NCBI GenBank assembly: GCA_021234535.1
Contig: CM037830.1
Coordinates: 32,771,405 to 32,835,404 of the forward strand
Source: Stichopus chloronotus
Lineage: Eukaryota > Echinodermata > Holothuroidea > Aspidochirotida > Stichopodidae
Length of the DNA: 64,000 bases
Reading direction: 5' to 3'
The position numbers and the translations under genes were made by a program. Positions 9,849-21,521 of this stretch are shown here, in pieces. Below the pieces are notes generated by a model. That model had not been told where the DNA came from and made no database searches. It was given only the letters and a program-made list of their open reading frames with translations. Numbering within the stretch: position 1 is the stretch's first letter; every line of letters starts with the position of its first letter.

Positions 9849-12800
9849 ATGGATTCTAATGTAAAAAGGAAACGGCCGAGAATTAATGACAAGTCCCAGC
9901 TGCTGTCACCCCAGGAGAACGAACAGCTATTTGCCTTGATAGGAAAAACCTCCCAGGTAAGAGTACAATAAAATGATCAAAATATGAAGGAAACGAAAAC
10001 CTTCAATGTCTTGCCAATTTTTTATTATTGTGTAATTACTAGCTACACGTAAAGATCTTGTTATTCAATATAGTGATGATGTTGCTAGCTATTCATGATA
10101 AATTCATGCTTATCTAGTATTTATCGTAATTCTGTTGAGAATAACAAAGTAAAAAATTGAAGGGGAGGAGCCCGTTACACAACTTGAGAAGGGAAACAAA
10201 ACCTGCAGGGAATTATACCTATGTTGTCACGCCATGACGCCAAGCTGTGTGTCTGTAACCCTTGGTTTAGGCTGTCATTTAAGGGGTCCACAGCTTCAAT
10301 TAATTTTAATGAGTAACACCGTCAGTTATTCAAAGTAATTGCGCTTTCTTCACAGTTTCCTCTACACTGCTTAGCTTAAACATAAGAATCGATTAATTTA
10401 GTCATTGGAGAGACTTGTGTTATGATTGTCATGGCGATCGATTTACACTTTGAAGGTGATGTTACGAAACATTTGTTACATCTGCAGAGATGGCGCATAT
10501 AATTATCAAGCATAAACAAGTAGAGTCTCTAAATTTTGTGAATTGACTGTGGTCGGTTAACCCTTAGGCTCAGTTATTGTAATATTTTTTTAAGAACTTT
10601 ATATAAATGTCATCCTTGTCTTGCTAAAAGGTGAGATTTACCTACAGTGAGTGTGTGGCAAATATTGGCATACTTATGAAGTGAACAATGATTCCCCCTC
10701 CCCCATTGTAAGATATTACCAACTGTGTTACGAATTAGTGATATTATACTTTACTGCTGATATCAGCAAATAACCAGGTAACCAAAATGACTAGCATATG
10801 AGCGAACACTGATCATGTTAGTCCTCGGGACGACATATAGTGTCACAAGGGCACAGAAAGTGTAAAATTTGGGTTTCACCTCGCATGGACGTGCTAAATA
10901 TGTAGATAAGTGAAGATAATTTTCCTTCGGACAAACCAAGAGGTAAATGTAAAAACGGCTTACCAAACGACCGTATTACCTCTCAACGTTATGTAGGTTT
11001 CCCATTTGTAGATCCCATACCACCAGTATCTCTCCCACTGACTAACACACTAAACAATGAACGGTCTTTTGGGACCCTGTGTGATATCAGAAATTTCGCA
11101 TCTATCAAGTTACTGGTAATGGCCTGGCCTATCATAGCGTTTAAAAATTTCTGTATGTCCACCACTCAAATTTTGAGCTATAAGGGGTGGAACGTTTGAG
11201 AGATGCTACTGCTTCATTAACAAGGCTCTCCACCCGGAACTGCACCACATACGACGACACCTTCCAGTTACTAAAACAATCTAAATCTCCCAATCTTCCT
11301 AATCGTCTCACCATCTATCCTTTAATTGATGTTTGTCAACATCCAAATAAAAAATTACTGATGATATGTGTGAAACATGAATAAAGAGAGAGAACCGATT
11401 GGCTGAATTTATGCACTTTTCGCAACGGTTAACAAATTTCGCGGACGTATAGAACGCCAGTTCAACATTAAATCAGGAATCCGAGATATCTCTAATTGGT
11501 TGTTATTGTAGATATCTAAATTGAATTGGAGGTATGTGAAACTGAATTTCAGAAACTTTACATTCAATTCGAGATATCTGTAAAGTAATTCAACATATCT
11601 GACATTCTGTTTCAGATATCTGAAATACAATTCGAGATATCTTAAATTCAATTTGCGATATATAAAATTCTAAATTGGACATCTTAAATTTGATAAAAAG
11701 TATCTACAATTCAGTTGTTTCAGATATCTGAAATTGAATTTTAGATATCTGAATTGAATGTGAGATATCAGAAATTCTATTTCAGACATTTCAATTTCAA
11801 TTCGATATATCTAAAAACCATATCCAAAAGCTATGAAAAGACACTAAAATTGAAAGCTGCATAACCATGTATGATGTACTGTGTGCGGATACCGTACAGT
11901 ATGGGCCTATACAATAGTATACCTACTTCCATCCTACAATGCACCGTACCTAAGGACTAGTCCTAGCCAACACAACGGCAATATGTTAACTAATAATTAT
12001 TGCAATAATGTGATCCTACTTGACCTATCAAAATTGTGAATTAAAAAAAAAGACATGGACTGCATTTCAGATATCTTTAATTTAATTTCAGATATCAAAA
12101 ATTTAAATTCAGATATCTTTAATTCAATTTCAGATATCTTAAATTCAATTGCAGATATCGTATTTTTTAACCTTAAATTCAGTTCATTCACATATGCGAC
12201 GTTCAAGCGACGTTCGATTCGAGACATCTGAATTCGAATTTAAGGTATCTGAAATTAAAGGTTAGATATCTGAAATTTGAATTTTAGACATCTGAAATCA
12301 AGTTTTAGGTATCTGAAACTAAATTTTAGATATACGAAAATAAATTAGAGATATCTGAAATCAAATTTCAGATATCTGACACTGATTAGATATATCTGAA
12401 ATTGACTTGTAGATATCTATAAGAGAATTTCAGATATCTGAAATCTAATTTTAGATATCTAAACTTCTTTAGTATTTTGAGATCTCTCAAATTATTTCAA
12501 GATATCTGCAATTATTTTTAGAAATCTGTAATAAATTTAAAGATATCTGAAACTCAATTTAAAATATCTGAAATTAATTAGAGATATCTGAAGGTAATTA
12601 AAGATATTTGAAATCCCTGATTAAATGTTTAAATGGCTTTCCATACCGACGCACATTATCTAATGGTGGCATGTGAACCAGCATGGGGTTATAATGTATT
12701 GCAAGAGCCATAACACGCGCTTCGTATGAAATAAACTTTATACAGAGATACTATGTTTAAAGGTAGATAAGAGGAACTTTCCTTTTAATCTGAACTTATT

Positions 12801-14773
12801 AAACCGTCTAGTCTAGTGCATCTAAAATAAACATGGGGAATTTTCATAAACACTATTGCCACAGATCACAGTGGTTCTTAAGTTTCAGTAAAATATAATT
12901 ACAATAGATACAATGGAAAAGTTGGCTTACCCTGTTACGCCATAAGAACGTCCGATCAGTTACAGTGGTGACATGTGTTGCACAGACTTCTGCATGCTTG
13001 TAAAATCTATTCATAAATTTGCAAAATATTCACTTTAAAGGAGGACACGAAGACCATGCAGCTGACGTATTACCTACAAAATAATGGGGAATTCCCTCGT
13101 CGTGTTGACGAGTTGGAGTGTTTGCTGCTGCTGCGGTTTATGAGAACCATTATTGCTGTGCTCCAGCTCTGCTGTGGATATCCTATGCAGTGTAGGGTAC
13201 TGTAGGTAGTTACTACCGCGGTTTGTGAGTTGACTATACTGTATTACAAGCTCAACTGAAATGATATGTATTGTTTACAGAGAGGAAAGACCATATTGCA
13301 CCCCCCCCCCCCACACGTTAAGTGTTTTGACTTAAAAAAGACACTGAATGAAAACTGGATTTCTCTTGTCTCTACTACGTACACATCGATGTCGTAGGAC
13401 TTTTTAGGCGAGAGAGAAATAGGCCTAAGTGTGTTATAAAGATATGCTCATTATATTTGAGTAGTTTGTCTATTATGACATCACAGATTGCCTATAATGC
13501 AAAGCACCATTGCGACATAGGAATTTCTATTAATACTATGAATACTTTTATCACAACATTATTTAACGAATTCGACGAACACAAAAGTCTGTTTACTGTT
13601 AGTATGTTTACTTTTCGGTTAACATTTTATTAGCCATTGTTAATAGCAGACTACATTAAATGAGAAAAGGCTTTCCGTAGCTTTTAACAGGTTCCGCGGC
13701 ATTGGGTAAAAAAAGAATTACACTTTGTAACAAGCAAACAAAATCTTATGGAATTTTCTCTCTCAGCCTAGTCTGAGCTAATTAAAGTCTCGTCACCATT
13801 TTTCTTCCGTGTTTGTTCTTGACAGACGCTGGCATCTGCCGTGGTTCAGATATATCATTTCGAAAACAAGCGATGGATCAAACAATGCTGCGGTGTCGTC
13901 TGCTTCGAGAAAGATCATAAGTTGAGATCATTCTTTTTCAGAGTTTACGATATACTGGTAAGCATATATGTTGCGACTGTTTGTTGAATTCCTTGTCATG
14001 ATGCCATGACTCGCTAAAAGGCTCAACCAACAGACTCTTTCCAGTCTCAATAAGAGATATTTTGTCTATGGACATACCATCTAATATCCCCTGCCATGCA
14101 GCGCAACAGAAACCTATAGGTATTTGTTGACACTCTGAAACTAGTACGGTATTTTCAAAGAAATGCAGTGCGAGTAGGCAGGAGCTAGCAGCGCTTTGGT
14201 TTAATTGACCATGTGACAGCACAAGGTGATAAAACTGACCTACAGCCATGAGGTCATTTGCAACAAGATGTATCTCACTAGAACAAAGAAATGGTACGGT
14301 TGGCGGGACTCTCCTTTTAGCGTCGAAGATTCGGCATGTCATACCTAGTCTTTGGATCGAGAACGTAGCTCACTCATACCTCTCTCACCCTCTCATGAGA
14401 ATCTATACCATCCATATTGTCTACATCCTGGTAGAGATCAATTTTTCTTATCTAATATACAACGGATTATTGCTGTAATTATCTTGCAAATATTAAAGTA
14501 GCGGCCAAATACATGCAGTGAATTTTCAATTGTTCATTTTACACTTTAAAAAGTCTCTTCACATGAAACAGTGAGTGTTTGATTTCACATCTAATGGCAA
14601 ATACATATTTTTTTTTGCAACTTCATAAACTTCCCGATGCTTTCACCTCATTTCGTCACGTATGTATTTTCCTTTCAACGTTTCAGAACTTGACTAAGGT
14701 CTTCGAGCACGAGCTGTATAATCATTTTGTTTACAACGAGAGGCAGTCCTTCTTTCACGACTTCCAAGGAGAG
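9849..14773 (+). CDS. WASP-A exons 1-3: N-terminus and most of the WH1 (EVH1) domain
   Basis: Exon 1 (36 codons) carries a basic leader and LLSPQENEQLFALIG, matching the N-WASP entry into WH1. Exon 2 (44 codons) has AVVQIYHFENKRWIKQCCG and SFFFRVYDIL, the core WH1 strands. Exon 3 (29 codons) has LYNHFVYNERQSFFHDFQG. All three junctions are phase 0. Family knowledge: this domain binds proline-rich WIP/verprolin, which stabilises and localises WASP. Intron 1 (3.9 kb) holds the palindromic-satellite MITE and a poly-C tract. Intron 2 (729 bases) holds nothing recognisable apart from a chance antisense ORF. Confidence 0.9.
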
Positions 14774-17700
14774 GTGAGATGAACCTTTCACCAACAATTG
14801 GAAAAGTCCATTTTATTTAGAATTTATATACATTTTAACTTGAAATTTAGTTCAATTCCTTCAAAAGAAGTCATTCAGTCAATTTTCAGGACTTTTCAAA
14901 ATTTAGAGAAATGTGTTTTCGAGAAAGGAATCTTTACGTAGATCTGTCATTCAAAGAGAACAGTCGTTTTGCACTATGAGTAAACATCATACATCTTCAC
15001 CAGGTAAACGAACGGGATAAACATAGGCACACAGGGTAAATATCATAGCCTACACCATTGCAGGTAATTGCGATAGCCAACATGGTGGCACGTACCATAT
15101 ATGACACTTGTATATAGCACATGTGGTAAATACCATAGCACATGTAAAATATCAGGAAGTTTGCTGCACTGACTCCCAGGTGAATTTCATACGCCTACAC
15201 TGCAGGGTAGATATCATGAACATACACTTGATAAATATTATAGCCTACACGAATTAAGGTCATACTCTAAACCAGGTAAATATTACTAACCATATTTCAA
15301 GCATAGGCTATTTCTGGCTCATATCTACACCATGTAACTCTTATTTTCTTTTATTGTGATGCTTACACAGGACTGCTGGATCGGACTCAACTTTGCTAAC
15401 GATGGCGAGGGTGCGAAATTCAACGAGGCAGTTCAGAAACATATCGAGACGAAACGTCAAAAGAAAAGTAATTATATAAACCACCGTTAGGCCTAATTGG
15501 AATTAATCTAAATTAATTGTTTAGAATATTATACCAATACGTAGTCTATTCGACCGAGCAATAGCTTATATCGTGTACACTTTACTAAAGATTATTAATG
15601 AAAATAACTTGTAACTCCTGGGGGTTGGGTACATTGGATTATTTCTTTTAAACGCAAACTACTTCCATTGGTGTACTCACGGAAGAGCTCGTGTTGTGAC
15701 GTAGTCACGTCCAAGGACCCTTCTATGGATGGCAAAAATACTTGAATATATAGAAAATCAAAACCTATAGAAGATCAGCATAATTGAAATAAACTGTTAT
15801 TGTAATCGATCCCTTTAACTTCGCAAGTTAATCAGTTCCTTTGTACTCGGATCGTGTTCTAAAACAAGCGTCGTTTAGTTTCTCTACGTCAAGGTATGAA
15901 AAGACAAGCAACAGAAAATAGAAGAAGAGCGCCCCCACCTCAGCCTCCGCCAGCTCCATCCCCTCAGACAGTTGTGACGTCAATTCCAGCTCCTTCGCCG
16001 AAAGTTGGTGAGTGTGGTTACATAAACTTTACCGAAATGAAGAAAAATAGTTACAATCATCTCTATCATCATACATCTTTAATTTATTGTAATAATTGTC
16101 AAACTTTTTGACATTGTTATTGTTATTTAACATTGTTTCATAACGTATACATCTTCCTTACTTTGAAACAAACTAACTTACTCTTTTCAAGTTGTAGAAT
16201 GGCTATCAAAAATCAAACTGATTGGTCCATGCAGTCTAGCAAAAAGAAAATGAAAGTAAGAGAGGTCACCTATTGAAGTAACTAATTTTGATTCATGTTG
16301 GAGACTTTGCGGCTACAACTATAATAGTTTTTATAGTACACTTTCGGGTTTTCTCCGCTAAAGGCAGTCATTTTGGAGACTTGTTACTGAATTAAAAACT
16401 CTTGTAAGTTTCATGCTTTGGGCCTTATTCTCTCTCCCTCTCTCTTTTTTAAGAAAAAGGAAAACAGAACAAGAAAGAAAAGAATAAGAAAAAGAAGCGA
16501 ATTTCAAAGACTGACATCGCAGGACCGTCCAATTTTGTGTATGTATTTTTAATCCGGCGTATACACGGTACTGTTCTTATTTTTGGTTCAGAGTCGAGCA
16601 AAATAAATTTCCAGTTCCGATTATAAAAAAATAAATATAAAACAAGGAATTCTAACTACTATGACAACAAATGAAGGGATTGATCCATGGGCATGGGCAG
16701 GGCTTTTTTCAAAGATCTTAATCGCCGGGGGGGTGGGGTGGTGGGAGAACACCCCCCGGCCTAACCTTTTGAAATCGGAGTGTAATGAGCAATTCTTACT
16801 GTATGCCAACATTATGTTTTATTTAAGTGGGAATATCTTCTGTTGATGGATTATTAAGCTTCTCTTTAGGCCTTACTTGCGCAGAAGGATGGGGGGGGGG
16901 GGGGGTGGGCCTGTAATCCAATTGGACCACCAGTGCCCCTTCCGGTCCCACCTATACCTGCTCCCTATAATCTATATGGTTGTGTGAATAATAATTTAAA
17001 ATTGTTTTTCTCTTGCAGCCATCTCAGTCATGTTGGCTTCGGAGATAATCCTCAGGTGAATATGTACAATATATTTATACATACATACGGTAGATTTATT
17101 GCATTTTGTATCTAAAATGACAGTATTTCGATAACTTGCTACATAGCAAGTAAACAACTTATTATCTCCAAAAGATATAGCAGAAATACATATGTGTCGC
17201 ATGTTTTCTTAGGAAAAGTAAAATCTAGAAGGAAAAATGAAATCATTCTTCAAGTTAGAAAGAGCACCTTTTTTTTAAGTACCAAGACTAATTTTAATCA
17301 CATATCACCGTATAGGAGACAATCGTCTATATCATGAAGACAAAATCATCTCATTTTTGGGAGATTGTTACTTTTGACAAGATTTGACACACGTTTGGTC
17401 AATTTTGCTCAAATGTCATCGAAAAAGGCCGCGGTTGTGCAAAATTTCTGAAATATCGTAATCGATCGTTAAGGGCTCATGTAATCTGTTCGCGTCATAG
17501 TTGGCACCTCTGAGAAACTATACTACTTCGAAAACAGTGCCGTTATACGTGTATTAGGGGTTTCACGGAGAAAGAACCTTAAAACAGGGGTACTTAACCA
17601 TACGTGCAGTCTCAATGACTTACTTTCAAGGAAATGTGAAAAACATGGGTAGTCGAGATAAACAAAATTTTCCTTGGTAATATCGCGATAATCTGATAGA

Positions 17701-20700
17701 GAGATTTTTTTTCTGAAGAAACTGTCGGAGATTCACAAGAACTACCAATGCCCTAGTCCTTCACTGTCCTTGGTGAATAGTGACTAGTACATCGAAAAGA
17801 GTGGCATGGACAGTAACGCCTTTCTCACTGAATAACCGTTTTAAAACGTTCGGTGGGGGATAAAACAAATGTAAGATTCGAAAGGATTTATTTTCTAGCC
17901 TTTCACTGTCCTTGGTGAATAGTACAGCATACAGAGTGAAATGAGCAGTGATGAGTCTTCGCGGCTGACCAAATTACCGGTTTCAAATCTAAGTTGGTGG
18001 GGGGGGGGGGGGACAAAAGATTTAAAGGATCGTGATCTCGTGAAAATGGTACCGTCCTATCCTCGTTTTGGCTCTGAATGGTACAATGCAATTCGTTCAT
18101 TTCAAACAATTATTACAGTTTTCCATCACTTGTCTCGACACTTTTCATCTTCAATTACATTTTCTGAATTATTCCGGCATTTGAAATGGTTGTTTTTTTT
18201 TTACTTGCAAGAAAGAAACTTTCTAAATGTCTAACTTCATCTTCTAATTTCACAGAACTCCATGGGGATAGAGGACCAGGATCTTAGAGAGTGGTGCAAA
18301 AAACTGAATCTGACGGAGGAGCAATATCAGAGTCAGCTAGAATTTATCAAGAGTTGGGTCAACAGCCAGGGTGGACTAGACGCTGTCAAAATGAAAGAAG
18401 AAAAAGAAATGGCAATGAAAGGTTAATAAAGAAAGAAAGTTTACTTGATTTTCTTATATGGAGAATAAACATAACTTGATATCTCAGTGCAACGGAAAAC
18501 CATTAAGGTCAACCTCCTCAAAGTTTGTTTGTATTTCTGGGACGTTTGTTTACGATTCTGTTTACTTTTAATCCTATGTTTATGCAAGTGTGATCTCGTT
18601 CCCGGGACTTTTGTTTTAGTTTCTTTTTCACTTTTAGTGATAGTTTTGTTATCATTGGCATTTGAGGAAATTGCCGGAAATTGCTTTTCTTTACTGACAC
18701 CGGGTCCGATGCGGAACTACAATGTAGGCTTGATACTTCTTTACTATAAGCAAATATGAAAAGCACCTAATAGGATGCTTTTTAATGTTACCAGAAGCCT
18801 ACAAACTAGGAACCGTTGTACGGAAGTAGTGCAGTCACTCAAACAGTGTTAATCAATCCTTTTATTTTTTCCTATCATTAATCGTATTAAGGAATGTTAC
18901 AACATGTGTTTGATATGCTCAAGGGAGACCTTCACAGGCGTCTGTAATCTTTCATGGCTTAGTATTCCATTTGGGGCAGTAATATACTACAGACTTTTAT
19001 TACATTCACTACAGTTTGTGAATATCATTTACATCACTCAAATTTTAAACATGTTTTTTTTAACTAGTTCTAAATTGTGCATACCTTGAATCGCTGTCGT
19101 AAACTGACGCTAACAATGCAACCGGTCTATCCCCTCTACAGAAACAAGAGGAGCATCGTCTAAACGAGGTCCCCCTCCACCGGTTCCGACAGCTCAAGGA
19201 CGTGCTTCAAATCGAGGACCTCCACCTCCATGGCCTCCTAACGCTTCCAACTCGTCGCAACCTCCATCATTTGCAACATCACCTCCACCACCTCCGCCAA
19301 GTCGAGGATCTTATCCTCCTAGCCTACCGCAGAACCCGTCAAATCAGTTCGCTAGTCTGTCTAGAGCAACTTCCAAACGGTCACAACCTTCGTTTGTGGC
19401 TCCCAAAGTACCACCCTCTGGACCCAGCGTTGGGTCATACCCTCCCTCGTCACCACCGCCAGCGCCACCACCACCTCCACCACCTCCACCACCTCCACCA
19501 CTGCCAAATCAATCCCTCAGCCCAATGGGTGGTCCTTCCCCGCCACCACCTCCCCCTCCACCACCGCCGCCTCCACTGCCATCTGAGCCTGCACTACAGG
19601 TTTCTGAATCTCCATCGAGCCCTGGATTCCCATCGCCACCGCCTCCACCTCCGCAGGGTTTCAATGAATCAACAGGAAGTCGCGGGGGACTCCTCAGCGA
19701 GATTCAAAATGGAGTAACGCTAAGACGAACTAACACTGACTCCAGTTCTGACAACAAAAGCCAGGGAAGCGCACGTGACAGTCTGATGGAACAAATACGT
19801 GGCGGTTTTACATTGAAGCCAGTGAGTAAATGAGTAATACCTACACACAATTTGTAGACCATTGCTGTTACCTATGTATTTATTCATGTGGCAAATAGTA
19901 TGTCAAAAAGACTAGACTGAGCCTTTACTAAAGATGTGATTCGAGATTACAGTGCAAAGTACTTAACTACTGTGTTTGCTGTTCTTGTTTGTTTTTGTTT
20001 TCTTTTGTTTTATAAATTATAAAGATGACGAACGTTTCAGTCGTTGGACTGAGTCAAATTAGCTCTACAGGATTTAGTGACATCGACTTGAAACCGTAAA
20101 TTTGAACTCTCGCCGTCTCTTTCTAACGCAACGAACTTCCTTGATACCCACAGTATACATAGATTCGTCTCACTGAGATGGCCATGCAATGTATTCTTCG
20201 ACTTTTCCGTTAGGTTGAGGATCGTGACTCGGACGGTGACACTGCGAGCATCAATTCTGGTGACTTTGGATCCATGGGATCGGCACTTCGTCAAGCTCTC
20301 GAGAAAAGAGAAGCTGCCATTCGAGGTAAATCTGTCATTTTTGATGAAGGATGGAAAACCAAGATGGACATTAGGCTAAAGCTACAGAAGAAAGGTCCAC
20401 ACGGATGGGATATCGTACCATGAAAAATAAAGACATCATTCTCGAAGATCCATTGTATGTGTGGGTCTAAAAATGTAGGAAGTTATCAATTAAGCTATAG
20501 AAAATTGTCCTGATTACGTCAACAACATGTCACGTGACCCTAGACCCGTAAACGTTACCCGGCAATTCTTTCATCTATCTCGGGCATGTTCTGTTATTAC
20601 GCTGCAAAGGCGTTTAGATACATCGAGTTACAGTTTAGGTGTCCTTTGATCAACAATATAAGCGATGTTTATGTACTTTAAATCTGTGACACATTGAAAA

Positions 20701-21052
20701 AAAAAAAAAGTTGTAAAAAGCTAACCTTTTGGCGAATTAATATAGCAAAAGTTTGACTGCTTAATGTAAAGTAGTCCCCTGGCATTCATTTACTTGCCCA
20801 TTCATTTACTTGCACATTCAGTAATACTGTTTTTGTAATTTTCGAGACTGTTCCGGTTATCGTTATTATTCCAATAGCTGATCGCCTGTGAGCAATTTCT
20901 TTCGGTAATGTTGTATCGATTTTTCTATATTAACTTTTCCTTTTTTTTGTTTTATTCCTGTGTTTATTTTCGTCTTCTTTTTATTTTCCAAAGGTAACAG
21001 CGACGATGAATCTGACTCAGACGAGTACGATTCCGACGATTGGGATGACTGA
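9849..21052 (+). CDS. WASP/N-WASP family actin nucleation-promoting factor (paralog A), whole gene
   Basis: I reconstruct eleven coding exons: 9849-9956, 13826-13957, 14687-14773, 15371-15467, 15894-16007, 16454-16538, 17019-17055, 18256-18421, 19142-19821, 20214-20325 and 20994-21052. All introns are GT-AG and every junction keeps frame, giving 558 aa against about 505 for vertebrate N-WASP. Domain order is WH1 (about 20-141), basic stretch (181-195), CRIB (196-217), GBD/autoinhibitory helix (about 221-275), polyproline (about 280-450), two WH2 motifs (457-472, 488-503), central helix (about 522-540) and acidic tail ending in a Trp (WDD). Family knowledge: the protein is held inactive by GBD-VCA contact. 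Cdc42/Rac-GTP and PIP2 release it, and VCA then delivers actin to Arp2/3. WASP-A is more divergent than WASP-B in the CRIB and WH2 motifs. I give no symbol because WAS and WASL cannot be told apart in an invertebrate paralog pair. Confidence 0.93.
11441..12652. mobile_element. MITE-like element whose interior is a palindromic satellite
   Basis: The outer ~50 bases at 11,441-11,490 read as an imperfect inverted copy of those at about 12,605-12,652: GCGGACGTATAGAACGCC on the left against GCGTCGGTATGGAAAGCC on the reversed right end. Both then continue through CAT-T-AATCAGG to the GATATC array. This is what a non-autonomous DNA transposon with long terminal inverted repeats would show. I see no clear target duplication and no coding capacity. 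It sits in intron 1 of WASP-A. Confidence 0.7.
11486..12610. repeat. 21-bp palindromic satellite (GATATC-centred)
   Basis: GATATC recurs at about 21-base spacing in a consensus close to AATTTCAGATATCTGAAATT plus one base. That 20-mer is its own reverse complement, so both strands look alike. The array is in two blocks, about 11,486-11,815 and 12,065-12,610, separated by a unique AT-rich segment. Since 21 is divisible by 3, long spurious open frames with seven-residue periodicity appear on the minus strand at 11,409-11,651 and 11,997-12,227. Confidence 0.92.
13302..13312. repeat. Poly-C tract in WASP-A intron 1
   Basis: A run of C residues lies in otherwise AT-rich intron. It is one of about a dozen poly-G/poly-C tracts of ten or more bases in the window. 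Confidence 0.8.
14995..15300. repeat. Degenerate ~30-bp minisatellite in WASP-A intron 3
   Basis: The phrase caggtaaatatcatagcctacac recurs in degraded forms (gggtaaatatcatagcctac, ggtaaataccatagcac, gggtagatatcatgaac, gataaatattatagcctac, caggtaaatattactaacc). It ends just upstream of exon 4. Confidence 0.7.
15371..18421 (+). CDS. WASP-A exons 4-8: end of WH1, basic region, CRIB and GBD
   Basis: Exon 4 (15371-15467) finishes WH1 with GLNFANDGEGAKFNEAV. Exon 5 (15894-16007) is a Pro/Gln linker. Exon 6 (16454-16538) supplies the lysine-rich PIP2-binding-type stretch at residues 181-195 and the start of CRIB (ISKTDIAGPSNF). Exon 7 is only 37 bases and completes it (VHLSHVGFGDNPQ). The usual HxGHVGWDP core is altered: Gly is Ser before HVG, and Trp-Asp is Phe-Gly after it. 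Exon 8 (18256-18421) encodes the GBD helix region (LREWCKKLNLTEEQYQSQLEFIKSW in effect). The regulatory tyrosine of human N-WASP (Y256) aligns with a Lys in my by-eye alignment. Intron 3 holds a minisatellite; intron 7 holds a diverged ~142-bp tandem duplication and a poly-G run. Confidence 0.9.
16891..16905. repeat. Poly-G tract in WASP-A intron 6
   Basis: A run of about 15 G residues is followed by TGGG. It is the same class as the tracts at about 8,110 and 17,998. Confidence 0.8.
17751..18030. repeat. Diverged tandem duplication (~142 bp) in WASP-A intron 7
   Basis: The shared word tcactgtccttggtgaatagt occurs near 17,760 and again near 17,902. Both copies end in ggtggggg followed by an AAA-rich stretch, but the second copy's G run has grown to about 15 bases. 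Confidence 0.65.
19142..19821 (+). CDS. WASP-A exon 9: polyproline region and two WH2 motifs
   Basis: This 680-base exon joins exon 8 in phase 1 and ends in phase 0 at CCA/GTGAGT. Residues about 280-450 are proline-rich with runs of up to about 14 Pro, the usual profilin and SH3 (Nck, Grb2) ligand region. WH2-1 is at 457-472 (LLSEIQNGVTLRRT) and WH2-2 at 488-503 (SLMEQIRGGFTLKPV), its last Val coming from exon 10. Both keep the amphipathic LLxxIxxG helix. The basic LKKV end is altered to LRRT and LKPV, which may weaken actin binding. The other plus-strand frame across this exon, read from 19,202, is a shadow. Confidence 0.92.
20214..21052 (+). CDS. WASP-A exons 10-11: central helix and acidic tail
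   Basis: Exon 10 (20214-20325) begins with the Val that completes WH2-2, then gives GSALRQALEKREAAIRG, the amphipathic central helix that contacts Arp2/3 and the GBD. Exon 11 (20994-21052) gives NSDDESDSDEYDSDDWDD and stop, the acidic Arp2/3 docking tail with its conserved Trp (residue 556). The acceptor before exon 11 has a strong T-rich tract. A candidate AATAAA is at 21516-21521, about 460 bases past the stop, which would put the duplicated exon remnant in the 3' UTR. Confidence 0.9.
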
Positions 21053-21059
21053 GGTAATT

Positions 21060-21371
21060 CATTATCGGAATCAATCAATGTATTGATCTCGTCATCATCA
21101 GATTCCACCAATGCATACACATTGTTCGCAGGAAATAACTTAATCTATAGCTAGTACCCAATGTATCCTATTAATTTTCATCGTTCTGTGGTTGTTTATG
21201 TATATTTTCTCCCCAATTTTTGTTTTGCTTCTTTTTTGTCAAAGGTTACAGCGAAGGTAAATCTGAGTGACCTGAACGCAGTTCCAATGAAGTGGACTAA
21301 GCGAGCTGTTCATCGTGCTCTCATCTTGATCGATAGTTGTATCAATCTCATAATTATCGGAATCAATCAAT
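21060..21371 (+). pseudogene. Decayed tandem copy of WASP-A terminal exon
   Basis: A T-rich tract and CAAAG acceptor at about 21,225-21,244, followed by GTTACAGCGAAGGTAAATCT, mirror the real acceptor and GTAACAGCGACGATGAATCT of exon 11, 251 bases upstream. Similarity continues about 50 bases to a shared TGG. Read in the same phase, the copy gives GYSEGKSE and then a stop, so it has lost most of the acidic tail. A second landmark, ATTATCGGAATCAATCAAT, also occurs twice (21061 and 21353), so the duplicated unit includes sequence after the stop. Confidence 0.7.
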
Positions 21372-21515
21372 ACTTCAACGCTTTGCACACTTCTTTCTTT
21401 TCATATATACGTGTAACACATTGCAGACGATAGATAGAGTATTCTTTCACAATATTTATAAAGAACAGCCTTGCTGTTACATATTTTTTAGTAAGTTTAT
21501 AGATATCCGTGACAA

Positions 21516-21521
21516 AATAAA
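21516..21521 (+). terminator. Candidate poly(A) signal for WASP-A
   Basis: AATAAA lies about 460 bases after the WASP-A stop codon in AT-rich sequence. It is a plausible but unproven transcript end. Confidence 0.35.

Noticed and set aside
11409..12227. Minus-strand frames encoding heptad-like peptides (KISEIEL..., RYLELN...)
   Set aside because: They are translations of the 21-bp palindromic satellite, whose period is a multiple of three. No splice sites or homology.
13938..14342. 134-codon minus-strand ORF inside WASP-A intron 2
   Set aside because: No recognisable domain, no splice support, and it overlaps the end of exon 2 on the other strand. Treated as chance.
19202..19717. 171-codon His/Leu-rich ORF
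   Set aside because: Alternative frame of WASP-A exon 9; the exon frame is fixed by phase, WH2 motifs and splice junctions.
20866..21120. Minus-strand acidic ORF (84 codons) overlapping WASP-A exon 11
   Set aside because: Its acidic and Ser-rich composition comes from the antisense of Asp/Ser codons, T-rich intron and the duplicated GATTCC/GATGAT words; no start or splice context.
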